Source: Isochrysis galbana (lineage: Eukaryota > Haptophyta > Isochrysidales > Isochrysidaceae). From it: a stretch of 64,000 nt of DNA. A program made the position numbers and the translations under genes. Location of the stretch: contig CM030942.1 of the NCBI GenBank assembly GCA_018136815.1, forward strand, positions 1,759,171-1,823,170. The letters are read 5' to 3'. Each line of letters opens with the position of its first letter. The stretch's first letter is position 1. The notes below the pieces were generated by a model. It had not been told where the DNA came from and made no database searches. It saw only the letters and a list, made by a program, of their open reading frames with translations. Of this stretch, positions 20,201-32,200 are shown one piece after another.

Positions 20201-23200
20201 TGGCGACAGAGGCGGAGGCGAGGGCGGTGGAGGTGAGGGTGGTGGAGGAGAGGGCGGCGGGGGTAAAGGTGGTGGCAGCAAAGGCGGCGGCGGCAAGGGC
20301 GGCGGTTGAGAGGGCGGCGGTAGAAAGGGAGGCGGCGGTGAGGGCGGAGGTGGCGACAGAGGCGGAGGCGAAGGCGGTGGAGGCGAGGGCGGTGGCGGCG
20401 ATGGTGGCGGCGGAGATGGTGGTAGAGGCGACGGCGGTGGGGGCGACGGTGGCGGCGGAGATGGCGGCGGCGGAGATGGAGGTAGCGGAGTGGGAGGAGG
20501 AGGCGACGGAGGTGGAGGCGATGGGGGTGGTGGAGATGGGGGAGGTGGTGATGGCGGTGGCGGAGAAGGTGGCGAAGGGGATGGTGGCGGAGGCGAGGGC
20601 GATGGGGGCGAGGGCGGAGGAGGAGAGGGCGGCGGTTGTGATGGCGGTGGAGGCGACGGAGGTGGCGGCGATGGCGGCGGCGGCGATGGCCGCGGCGGAG
20701 AGGGTGGTGGTGGAGACGGCGGCGGCGGCAATGGCGGCGGCGGCGAGGGTGGCGGCGGAGACGGCGGAGGCGGTGAAGGTGGTGGCGGCGATAGTGGCGG
20801 CGGTGATGGAGGAGGCGACGGTGGCGGTGGGGATGGCGGCGGCGGCGATGGCGGCGGCGGTGAGGGTGGCGGGGGCGACGGCGGGGGAGGCGAGGGAGGG
20901 GGCGGCGACGGCGGTGGAGGCGACGGCGGTGGAGGCGATGGGGGCGGCGGGGAGGGAGGCGGAGGCGAGGGCGGCGGTGGCGACGGTGGCGGAGGCGATG
21001 GTGGAGGCGGCGATGGTGGCGGCGGCAAGGTTGGAGGGGTTGATGGTGGCGGAGGCGACGGTGGTGGTGGCGACGGGGGCGGCGGCGACGGCGGTGGGGG
21101 CGATGGGGGACGTGGCGATGGCGGTGGAGGCGAGGGCGGTGGCGGCGATGGTGGCGGAGGAGATGGTGGCGGAGGTGAGGGCGGTGGGAGCGATGGCGGT
21201 GGGGGCGAGGGCGGAGGAGGAGAGGGCGGTGGCGGTGATGGTGGTGGTGGCGACGGAGGCGGCGGCGATGGCGGAGGTGGCGAGGGCGGCGGCGGGGAAG
21301 GCGGCGGTGGTGACGGCGGCGGCGGCGATGGCGGCGGTGGTGAGGGTGGGGGGGGCGACGGCGGGGGAGGCGAGGGAGGAGGCGGCGACGGCGGCGGAGG
21401 CGACGGCGGTGGAAGCGATGGGGGCGGCGGCGACGGTGGTGGCGGCGAGGGCGGTGGAGGAGAGGGCGGCGGCGAGGGCGGCGGCGGCGACGGCGGAGGT
21501 GGCGAGGGCGGCGGCGGGGAAGGCGGCGGTGGGGACGGCGGCAGCGGCGATGGCGGCGGTGGTGAGGGTGGGGGGGGCGACGGCGGGGGAGGCGAGGGAG
21601 GAGGCGGCGACGGCGGCGGAGGCGACGGCGGCGGAGGCGACGGCGGTGGAGGCGATGGGGGCGGCGGGGAGGGAGGCGGAGGCGATGGCGGCGGCGGCGA
21701 CGGTGGGGGAGGCGATGGTGGCGGTGGGGATGGAGGTGGCGGCGATGGCGGCGGCGGCGACGGTGGGGGCGGCGACGGGGGCGGAGGCGACGGTGGCGGT
21801 GGCGACGGTGGTGGAGGCGACGGTGGTGGGGGCGACGGGGGCGGAGGCGACGGTGGCGGTGGCGACGGTGGCGGCGGCGATGGCGGCGGTGGCGATGGCG
21901 GTGGCGGCGACGGTGGTGGCGGCGAAGGCGGTGGGGGGGAGGGCGGCGGCGACGGCGGCGGCGGCGACGGCGGAGGCGGCGACGGCGGCGGCGGGGAAGG
22001 CGGCGGTGGGGACGGCGGCGGCGGCGATGGCGGCGGTGGGGACGGTGGAGGGGGCGACGGCGGCGGTGGGGACGGGGGAGGGGGCGACGGCGGTGGAGGC
22101 GACGGCGGTGGCGGCGATGGTGGCGGCGGAGATGGTGGAGGAGGCGACGGCGGTGGGGGCGACGGCGGAGGCGGCGACGGTGGCGGCGGATATGGAGGTG
22201 GCGGAGAGGGGGGGGAGGCGACGGAGGTGGAGGCGATGGGGGTGGTGGAGATGGGGGAGGTGGCGATGGCGGTGGCGGAGAAGGTGGCGGAGGCGAAGGC
22301 GGTGGGGGCGATGGCGGTGGGGGCGAGGGCGGAGGAGGGGAGGGCGGTGGCGGTGATGGTGGTGGAGGTGACGGAGGCGGCGGTGCAGGCGGTGGCGGTG
22401 ATGGCGGCGGCGGCGAGGGTGGTGGTGGGGACGGCGGCGGCGGCGATGGCGGCGGCGGCGATGGTGGCGGCGGCGAGGGCGGCGGCGGCGAGGGCGGCGG
22501 CGGCGACGGTGGCGGCGGTGACGGTGGAGGAGGCGACGGTGGTGGTGGGGACGGCGGCGGCGGCGATGGCGGCGGTGGTAAGGGTGGGGGAGGCGACGGC
22601 GGGGGAGGCGAGGGAGGGGGCGGCGTCGGCGGCGGAGGCGACGGCGGTGGAGGCAATGGGGGCGGCGGCGAGGGAGGCGGAGGCGATGGCGGCGGCGGCG
22701 ACGGCGGGGGGGGCGACGGTGGCGGTGGGGATGGAGGTGGCGGTGATGGCGGCGGCGGTGACGGTGGGGGGGGTGACGGTGGCGGAGGCGACGGTGGCGG
22801 AGGCGACGGTGGTGGAGGCGACGGTGGCGGGGGCGACGGGGGCGGAGGGGAGGGAGGCGGAGGCGAAGGTGGCGGCGGCGATGGCGGCGGCGGCGATGGC
22901 GGTGGCGACGACGGTGGTGGCGGCGAAGGCGGTGGGGGGGAGGGCGGCGGCGACGGCGGCGGCGGCGACGGCGGAGGTGGCGACGGCGGCGGTGGTGAAG
23001 GCGGAGGTGGGGACGGCGGCGGCGGCGATGGCGGCGGTGGAGACGGTGGAGGCGGCGACGGCGGCGGAGGGGACGGGGGAGGAGGCGATGGCGGTGGAGG
23101 CGAAGGCGGTGGCGGCGAGGGTGGCGGCGGAGATGGTGGTGGAGGCGACGGAGGTGGGGGCGACGGTGGCGGCGGAGATGGCGGCGGCGGAGATGGAGGT

Positions 23201-26200
23201 GGCGAAGAAGGAGGAGGAGGCGACGGAGGTGGAGGCGATGGGGGTGGTGGAGATGGCGGAGGTGACGATGGCGGTGGCGGAGAAGGTGGTGGAGGGGATG
23301 GTGGCGGGGGCAAGCGTGGTGGCGGTGAAGGCGGAGGAGGCGAGGGCGGTGGTGGTGAAGGGGGTGGTGGCGACGGAGGCGGCGGCGATGGCGGCGGCGG
23401 TGATGGCCGCGGCGGAGAGAGTGGTGGTGGAGACGGCGGCGGCGGCAATGGCGGCGGCGGCGAGGGTGGCGGCGGAGACGGCGGAGGCGGTGATGGTGGC
23501 GGCGGCGATGGTGGCGGCGGTGATGGAGGAGGAGGCGACGGTGGCGGTGGGGATGGCGGCGGCGGCGATGGCGGTGGTGGTGAGGGTGGGGGGGGCGACG
23601 GCGGGGGAGGCGAGGGAGGGGGCGGCGACGGCGGTGGAGGCGACGGCGGTGGAGGCGATGGGGAAGGAGGCGGAGGCGACGGCGGCGGCGGCGACGGCGG
23701 GGGGGGCGACGGTGGCGGTGGGGATGGAGGTGGGGGCGATGGCGGCGGTGGCGAAGGTGGGGGGGGGACGGTGGCGGAGGCGACGGTGGCGGTGGCGACG
23801 GTGGTGGAGGCGACGGAGGTGGGGGCGACGGGGGCGGAGGGGAGGGAGGCGGAGGCGACGGTGGCGGCGGCGATGGCGGCGGCGGCGATGGCGGTGGCGG
23901 CGAGGGTGGTGGCGGCGAGGGCGGTGGAGGAGAGGGCGGCGGCGACGGCGGCGGCGGTGACGGCGGCGGCGGCGACGGCGGCGGCGGAGAAGGCGGCGGT
24001 GGGGACGGCGGCGGCGGCGATGGCGGCGGTGGGGACGGTGGAGGGGGCGACGGCGGCGGAGGGGACGGGGGAGGTGGCGATGGCGGTGGAGGCGAGGGCG
24101 GCGGCGGCGATGGTGGCGGCGGAGATGGCGGAGGAGGCGACGGTGGTGGGGGCGACGGTGGCGGTGGAGATGGCGGCGGCGGAGATGGAGGTGGCGGAGA
24201 GGGAGGAGGAGGCGACGGAGGTGGAGGCGATGGGGGTGGTGGTGATGGGGGAGGTGGCGATGGCGGTGGCGGAGAAGGTGGCGGAGGCGAAGGCGGTGGG
24301 GGCGATGGCGGTGGCGGCGAGGGCGGAGGAGGAGAGGGCGGTGGCGGTGATGGTGGTGGAGGCGACGGAGGCGGCGGCGATGGCGGCGGCGGTGATGGCG
24401 GCGGCGGTGAGGGTGGTGGTGGGGACGGCGGCGGCGGCAATGGCGGCGGGGGAGAGGGTGGCGGCGGAGACGGCGGAGGCGGTGAAGGTGGCGGCGGCGA
24501 TGGTGGCGGCGGTGACGGTGGAGGTGGCGACGGTGGCGGCGGGGATGGCGGCGGCGGCGATGGCGGCGGTGGTGAGGGTGGGGGCGGCGACGGCGGGGGA
24601 GGCGAGGGAGGGGGCGGAGACGGCGGTGGAGGCGACGGCGGTGGAGGCGATGGGGGTGGCGGGGAGGGAGGCGGAGGCGATGGCGGCGGCGGCGACGGCG
24701 GGGGAGGCGATGGTGGCGGTGGGGATGGAGGTGGCGGCGAGGGCGGCGGTGGCGACGGTGGGGGGGGCGATGGTGGCGGAGTTGACGGTGGCGGTGGCGA
24801 TGGGGGCGGCGGCGACGGTGGTGGAGGCGACGGTGGTGGAGGGGTGGGAGGCGGAGGCGACGGGGGCGGCGGCGATGGCGGCGGTGGCGATGGCGGTGGC
24901 GGTGAAGGTGGTGGAGGCGAGGGCGGTGGAGGAGAGGGCGGCGGCGACGGCGGCGGCGGTGACGGCGGCGGCGGCGACGGCGGCGGCGGAGAAGGCGGCG
25001 GTGGGGACGGCGGCGGCGGCGATGGCGGCGGTGGGGACGGTGGAGGGGGCGACGGCGGCGGTGGGGACGGGGGAGGTGGCGACGGCGGTGGAGGCGACGG
25101 CGGTGGCGGCGATGGTGGCGGCGGAGATGGTGGAGGAGGCGACGGCGGTGGGGGCGACGGCGGAGGCGGCGACGGTGGCGGCGGAGATGGAGGTGGCGGA
25201 GAGGGGGGGGGAGGCGACGGAGGTGGAGGCGATGGGGGTGGTGGAGATGGGGGAGGTGGCGATGGCGGTGGCGGAGAAGGTGGCGGAGGCGAAGGCGGTG
25301 GGGGCGATGGCGGTGGAGGCGAGGGCGGAGGAGGGGAGGGCGGTGGCGGTGATGGTGGTGGAGGTGACGGAGGCGGCGGTGCAGGCGGTGGCGGTGATGG
25401 CGGCGGCGGCGAGGGTGGTGGTGGGGACGGCGGCGGCGGCGATGGCGGCGGCGGCGATGGTGGCGGCGGCGAGGGCGGCGGCGGCGAGGGCGGCGGCGGC
25501 GATGGTGGCGGCGGAGATGGAGGTGGCGGAGAAGGAGGAGGAGGCGAAGGTGGTGGAGGCGATGGCGGCGGTGGTAAGGGAGGGGGGGACGACGGCGGGG
25601 GAGGCGAGGGAGGGGGCGGAGACGGCGGTGGAGGCGACGGCGGTGGAGGCGATGGAGGTGGCGGGGAGGGAGGCGGAGGCGATGGCGGCGGCGGCGACGG
25701 CGGGGGGGGCGATGGTGGCGGTGGGGATGGAGGTGGCGGCGAGGGCGGCGGTGGCGACGGGGGGGGGGGGGATGGTGGCGGAGGTGACGGTGGCGGTGGC
25801 GATGGGGGCGGCGGCGACGGTGGTGGCGGCGACGGCGGCGGAGGGGAAGGTGGCGGCGGAGACGGAGGCGGCGGCGTCGGCGGCGGCGGAGATGGCGGAG
25901 GAGGCGACGGTGGCGGCGGGGATGGCGGCGGCGGCGATGGCGGCGGTGGTGAGGGTGGGGGGGGCGACGGCGGGGGAGGCGAGGGAGGAGGCGGCGACGG
26001 CGGTGGAGGCGACGGCGGTGGAGGCGATGGGGGCGGCGGGGAGGGAGGCGGAGGAGATGGTGGCGGCGGCGTCGGCGGGGGAGGCGACGGTGGCGGCGGG
26101 GATGGAGGTGGGGGCGATGGCGGCGGCGGCGACGGTGGGGGGGCGACGGGGGCGGAGGCGACGGTGGCGGTGGTGACGGTGGTGGAGGCGACGGTGGTGG

Positions 26201-29200
26201 AGGCGACGGAGGCGGAGGGGAGGGTGGCGGAGGCGACGGGGGCGGCGGCGAAGGCGGTGGCGGCGAGGGTGGTGGCGGCGAGGGCGGTGGCGGCGAGGGT
26301 GGTGGGGGGGAGGGCGGCGGCGACGGCGGCGGCGGCGACGGCGGAGGCGGCGACGGCGGCGGAGGGGAAGGCGGCGGTGGGGACGGCGGCGGCGGCGATG
26401 GCGGTGGTGGAGACGGTGGAGGCGGCGACGGCGGCGGAGGAGACGGCGGAGGTGGCGATGGCGGTGGAGGCGAGGGCGGTGGCGGAGATGGTGGCGGTGG
26501 CGATGGCGGTGGAGGCGACGGAGGTGGGGGTGACGGTGGCGGCGGAGACGGCGGGGGCGGAGATGGAGGTGGCGGAGAGGGAGGAGGAGGCGATGGGGGT
26601 GGTGGAGATGGGGGCGGTGGCGATGGCGGTGGCGGAGAAGGTGGAGGAGGGGATGGTGGCGGAGGTGAGGGCGGTGGGGGCGAGGGTGGTGGGGGAGAGG
26701 GTGGAGGAGGGGAGGGCGGTGGCGGTGATGGTGGTGGAGGCGACGGAGGCGGCGGCGATGGCGGCGGCGGCGATGGCGGCGGCGGCGAGGGTGGTGGTGG
26801 GGAAGGCGGCGGCGGCGATGGCGGCGGCGGCGATGGTGGCGGCGGCGAAGGCGGCGGCGGCGAGGGCGGCGGCGGCGATGGTGGCGGCGGAGATGGAGGT
26901 GGCGGCGAAGGAGGAGGAGGGGATGGCGGCGGTGGCGAAGGGGGAGGGGGCGAAGGCGGTGGAGGCGACGGCGGTGGCGGCGATGGTGGCGGCGGAGATG
27001 GTGGTGGAGGCGACGGCGGTGGCGGAGAAGGTGGCGGCGGAGATGGCGGCGGCGGAGATGGAGGTGGCGGAGAGGGAGGAGGAGGCGACGGAGGTGGAGG
27101 CGATGGGGGTGGTGGAGATGGAGGAGGTGGCGATGGCGGCGGCGGAGAAGGGGGCGGCGGAGATGGTGGCGGAGGCGAGGGCGGTGGGGGCGAGGGCGGA
27201 GGAGGGGAGGGCGGTGGTGGTGAAGGGGGTGGTGGCGACGGAGGCGGCGGCGATGGCGGCGGCGGAGATGGCGGAGGAGGCGACGGTGGCGGCGGGGATG
27301 GCGGCGGCGGCGATGGCGGCGGTGGTGAGGGTGGCGGCGCAGACGGCGGGGGAGGCGAGGGAGGGGGCGGCGACGGCGGTGGAGGCGACGGCGGGGGAGG
27401 CGATGGTGGCGGCGGCGACGGCGGGGGGGGCGACGGTGGCGGCGGGGATGGAGGTGGTGGCGATGGCGGCGGCGGCGACGGTGGGGGGGGCGACGGGGGC
27501 GGAGGCGACGGTGGCGGTGGTGACGGTGGTGGAGGCGACGGTGGTGGAGGCGACGGAGGCGGAGGGGAGGGTGGCGGAGGCGACGGGGGCGGTGGCGACG
27601 GTGGCGGAGGGGAGGGTGGCGGAGGCGAGGGTGGCGGCGGCGAGGGCGGTGGCGGCGAGGGCGGTGGCGGCGAGGGCGGTGGAGGAGAGGGCGGCGGCGA
27701 CGGCGGCGGCGGCGACGGCGGAGGCGGCGACGGCGGCGGAGGGGAAGGCGGCGGTGGGGACGGCGGCGGCGGCGATGGCGGTGGTGGAGACGGTGGAGGC
27801 GGCGACGGCGGCGGAGGAGACGGCGGAGGTGGCGATGGCGGTGGAGGCGAGGGCGGTGGCGGAGATGGTGGCGGTGGCGATGGCGGTGGAGGCGACGGAG
27901 GTGGGGGTGACGGTGGCGGCGGAGACGGCGGGGGCGGAGATGGAGGTGGCGGAGAGGGAGGAGGAGGCGATGGGGGTGGTGGAGATGGGGGCGGTGGCGA
28001 TGGCGGTGGCGGAGAAGGTGGAGGAGGGGATGGTGGCGGAGGTGAGGGCGGTGGGGGCGAGGGTGGTGGGGGAGAGGGCGGAGGAGGGGAGGGCGGTGGC
28101 GGTGATGGTGGTGGAGGCGACGGAGGCGGCGGCGATGGCGGCGGCGGCGATGGCGGCGGCGGCGAGGGTGGTGGTGGGGAAGGCGGCGGCGGCGATGGCG
28201 GCGGCGGCGATGGCGGCGGCGGCGAAGGCGGCGGCGGCGAGGGCGGCGGCGGCGATGGTGGCGGCGGAGATGGAGGTGGCGGCGAAGGAGGAGGAGGCGA
28301 CGGAGGTGGAGGCGAAGGGGGAGGGGGCGAAGGCGGTGGAGGCGACGGCGGTGGCGGCGATGGTGGCGGCGGAGATGGTGGTGGAGGCGACGGCGGTGGC
28401 GGAGAAGGTGGCGGCGGAGATGGCGGCGGCGGAGATGGAGGTGGCGGAGAGGGAGGAGGAGGCGACGGAGGTGGAGGCGATGGGGGTGGTGGAGATGGAG
28501 GAGGTGGCGATGGCGGCGGCGGAGAAGGGGGCGGCGGAGATGGTGGCGGAGGCGAGGGCGGTGGGGGCGAGGGCGGAGGAGGGGAGGGCGGTGGTGGTGA
28601 AGGGGGTGGTGGCGACGGAGGCGGCGGCGATGGCGGCGGCGGAGATGGCGGAGGAGGCGACGGTGGCGGCGGGGATGGCGGCGGCGGCGATGGCGGCGGT
28701 GGTGAGGGTGGCGGCGCAGACGGCGGGGGAGGCGAGGGAGGGGGCGGCGACGGCGGTGGAGGCGACGGCGGGGGAGGCGATGGTGGCGGCGGCGACGGCG
28801 GGGGAGGCGACGGTGGCGGCGGCGACGGCGGGGGAGGCGATGGCGGCGGCGGCGACGGTGGGGGGGGCGACGGGGGCGGAGGCGACGGTGGCGGTGGTGA
28901 CGGTGGTGGAGGCGACGGTGGTGGAGGCGACGGAGGCGGAGGGGAGGGTGGCGGAGGCGACGGGGGCGGCGGCGATGGCGGCGGTGGTGATGGCGGTGGA
29001 GGCGAGGGTGGCGGCGGCGAGGGCGGTGGCGGCGAGGGTGGTGGCGGCGAGGGCGGTGGAGGAGAGGGCGGCGGCGACGGCGGCGGCGGCGACGGCGGAG
29101 GCGGCGACGGCGGCGGAGGGGAAGGCGGCGGTGGGGACGGCGGCGGCGGCGATGGCGGCGGTGGAGACGGTGGAGGCGGCGACGGCGGCGGAGGAGACGG

Positions 29201-32200
29201 CGGAGGTGGCGATGGCGGTGGAGGCGAGGGCGGTGGCGGAGATGGTGGCGGTGGCGATGGCGGTGGAGGCGACGGAGGTGGGGGTGACGGTGGCGGCGGA
29301 GACGGCGGGGGCGGAGATGGAGGTGGCGGAGAGGGAGGAGGAGGCGATGGGGGTGGTGGAGATGGGGGCGGTGGCGATGGCGGTGGCGGAGAAGGTGGAG
29401 GAGGGGATGGTGGCGGAGGTGAGGGCGGTGGGGGCGAGGGTGGTGGGGGAGAGGGTGGAGGAGGGGAGGGCGGTGGCGGTGATGGTGGTGGAGGCGACGG
29501 AGGCGGCGGCGATGGCGGCGGCGGCGATGGCGGCGGCGGCGAGGGTGGTGGTGGGGAAGGCGGCGGCGGCGATGGCGGCGGCGGCGATGGTGGCGGCGGC
29601 GAAGGCGGCGGCGGCGAGGGCGGCGGCGGCGATGGTGGCGGCGGAGATGGAGGTGGCGGCGAAGGAGGAGGAGGCGACGGAGGTGGAGGCGAAGGGGGAG
29701 GGGGCGAAGGCGGTGGAGGCGACGGCGGTGGCGGCGATGGTGGCGGCGGAGATGGTGGTGGAGGCGACGGCGGTGGCGGAGAAGGTGGCGGCGGAGATGG
29801 CGGCGGCGGAGATGGAGGTGGCGGAGAGGGAGGAGGAGGCGACGGAGGTGGAGGCGATGGGGGTGGTGGAGATGGAGGAGGTGGCGATGGCGGCGGCGGA
29901 GAAGGGGGCGGCGGAGATGGTGGCGGAGGCGAGGGCGGTGGGGGCGAGGGCGGAGGAGGGGAGGGCGGTGGTGGTGAAGGGGGTGGTGGCGACGGAGGCG
30001 GCGGCGATGGCGGCGGCGGAGATGGCGGAGGAGGCGACGGTGGCGGCGGGGATGGCGGCGGCGGCGATGGCGGCGGCGGTGAGGGTGGCGGCGCAGACGG
30101 CGGGGGAGGCGAGGGAGGGGGCGGCGACGGCGGTGGAGGCGACGGCGGGGGAGGCGATGGTGGCGGCGGCGACGGCGGGGGGGGCGATGGCGGCGGCGGG
30201 GATGGAGGTGGTGGCGATGGCGGCGGCGGCGACGGTGGGGGGGGCGACGGGGGCGGAGGCGACGGTGGCGGTGGTGACGGTGGTGGAGGCGACGGTGGTG
30301 GAGGCGACGGAGGCGGAGGGGAGGGTGGCGGAGGCGACGGTGGCGGTGGCGACGGTGGCGGAGGGGAGGGTGGCGGAGGCGAGGGTGGCGGCGGCGAGGG
30401 CGGTGGCGGCGAGGGTGGTGGCGGCGAGGGCGGTGGAGGAGAGGGCGGCGGCGACGGCGGCGGCGGCGACGGCGGAGGCGGCGACGGGGGCGGAGGGGAA
30501 GGCGGCGGTGGGGACGGCGGCGGCGGCGATGGCGGCGGTGGAGACGGTGGAGGCGGCGACGGCGGCGGAGGAGACGGCGGAGGTGGCGATGGCGGTGGAG
30601 GCGAGGGCGGTGGCGGAGATGGTGGCGGTGGCGATGGCGGTGGAGGCGACGGAGGTGGGGGTGACGGTGGCGGCGGAGACGGCGGGGGCGGAGATGGAGG
30701 TGGCGGAGAGGGAGGAGGAGGCGATGGGGGTGGTGGAGATGGGGGCGGTGGCGAAGGGGGAGGGGGCGAAGGCGGTGGGGGCGAGGGTGGGGGGGGAGAG
30801 GGTGGAGGAGGGGAGGGTGGCGGCGGAGATGGTGGTGGAGGCGACGGCGGTGGCGGAGAAGGTGGCGGCGGAGATGGCGGCGGCGGAGATGGAGGTGGCG
30901 GAGAGGGAGGAGGAGGCGACGGAGGTGGAGGCGATGGGGGTGGTGGAGATGGAGGAGGTGGCGATGGCGGCGGCGGAGAAGGGGGCGGCGGAGATGGTGG
31001 CGGAGGCGAGGGCGGTGGGGGCGAGGGCGGAGGAGGGGAGGGCGGTGGTGGTGAAGGGGGTGGTGGCGACGGAGGCGGCGGAGATGGCGGCGGCGGAGAT
31101 GGCGGAGGAGGCGACGGCGGCGGCGGGGATGGCGGCGGCGGCGATGGCGGCGGTGGTGAGGGTGGCGGCGGAGACGGCGGGGGAGGCGATGGGGGCGGCG
31201 GGGACGGCGGGGGAGGCGACGGTGGCGGCGGGGATGGAGGTGGTGGCGATGGCGGCGGCGGGGATGGCGGCGGCGGCGATGGCGGCGGTCGTGAGGGTGG
31301 GGGGGGCGACGGCGGGGGAGGCGAGGGAGGGGGCGGAGACGGCGGTGGAGGCGACGGCGGTGGAGGCGATGGGGGCGGCGGGGAGGGAGGTGGAGGCGAT
31401 GGCGGCGGTGGCGACGGCGGAGGAGGCGATGGTGGCGGCGGGGACGGAGGCGGCGGCAATGGCGGCGGTGGCGAGGGCGGAGGGGGGGATGGTGGCGGTG
31501 GCGACGGTGGCGGTGGCGACGGAGGCGGAGGGGAGGGTGGTGGAGGCGACGGCGGAGGAGGGGAGGGTGGCGGAGGCGACGGTGGCGGCGGCGATGGCGG
31601 CGGAGGTGATGGCGGTGGCGGCGAGGGTGGTGGCGGCGAGGGCGGTGGAGGAGAGGGCGACGGCGACGGCGGCGGCGGCGACGGTGGAGGTGGCGACGGC
31701 GGCGGCGGAGAAGGCGGAGGTGGGGACGGCGGCGGCGGCGATGGCGGCGGTGGAGACGGTGGAGGCGGCGACGGCGGCGGAGGGAACGGGGGAGGAGGCG
31801 ATGGCGGTGGAGGTGAGGGCGGTGGAGGCTTGGGCGGTGGGGGCGATGGTGGCGGCGGAGACGGCGGTGGAGGCGACGGCGGTGGCGGAGAAGGCGGCGG
31901 CGGAGATGGAGGTGGCGGAGAGGGAGGAGGAGGTGATGGAGGTGGAGGCGATGGGGGTGGTGGAGATGGCGGTGGCGGTGATGGTGGCGGAGGAGATGGT
32001 GGCGGCGGAGACGGGGGAGGAGGTGACGGAGGAGGCGGAGAAGGAGGTCGAGATGGAGGTGGTGGAGAAGGAGGCGGTGGCGACGGTGGCGGTGGCGACG
32101 GCGGCGGTGGTGATGGAGGGGGTGGGGAAGGCGGCGGGGGAGACGGAGGAGGTGGCGTTGGTGGCGGCGGAGATGGGGGAGGAGGCGACGGCGGTGGGGG

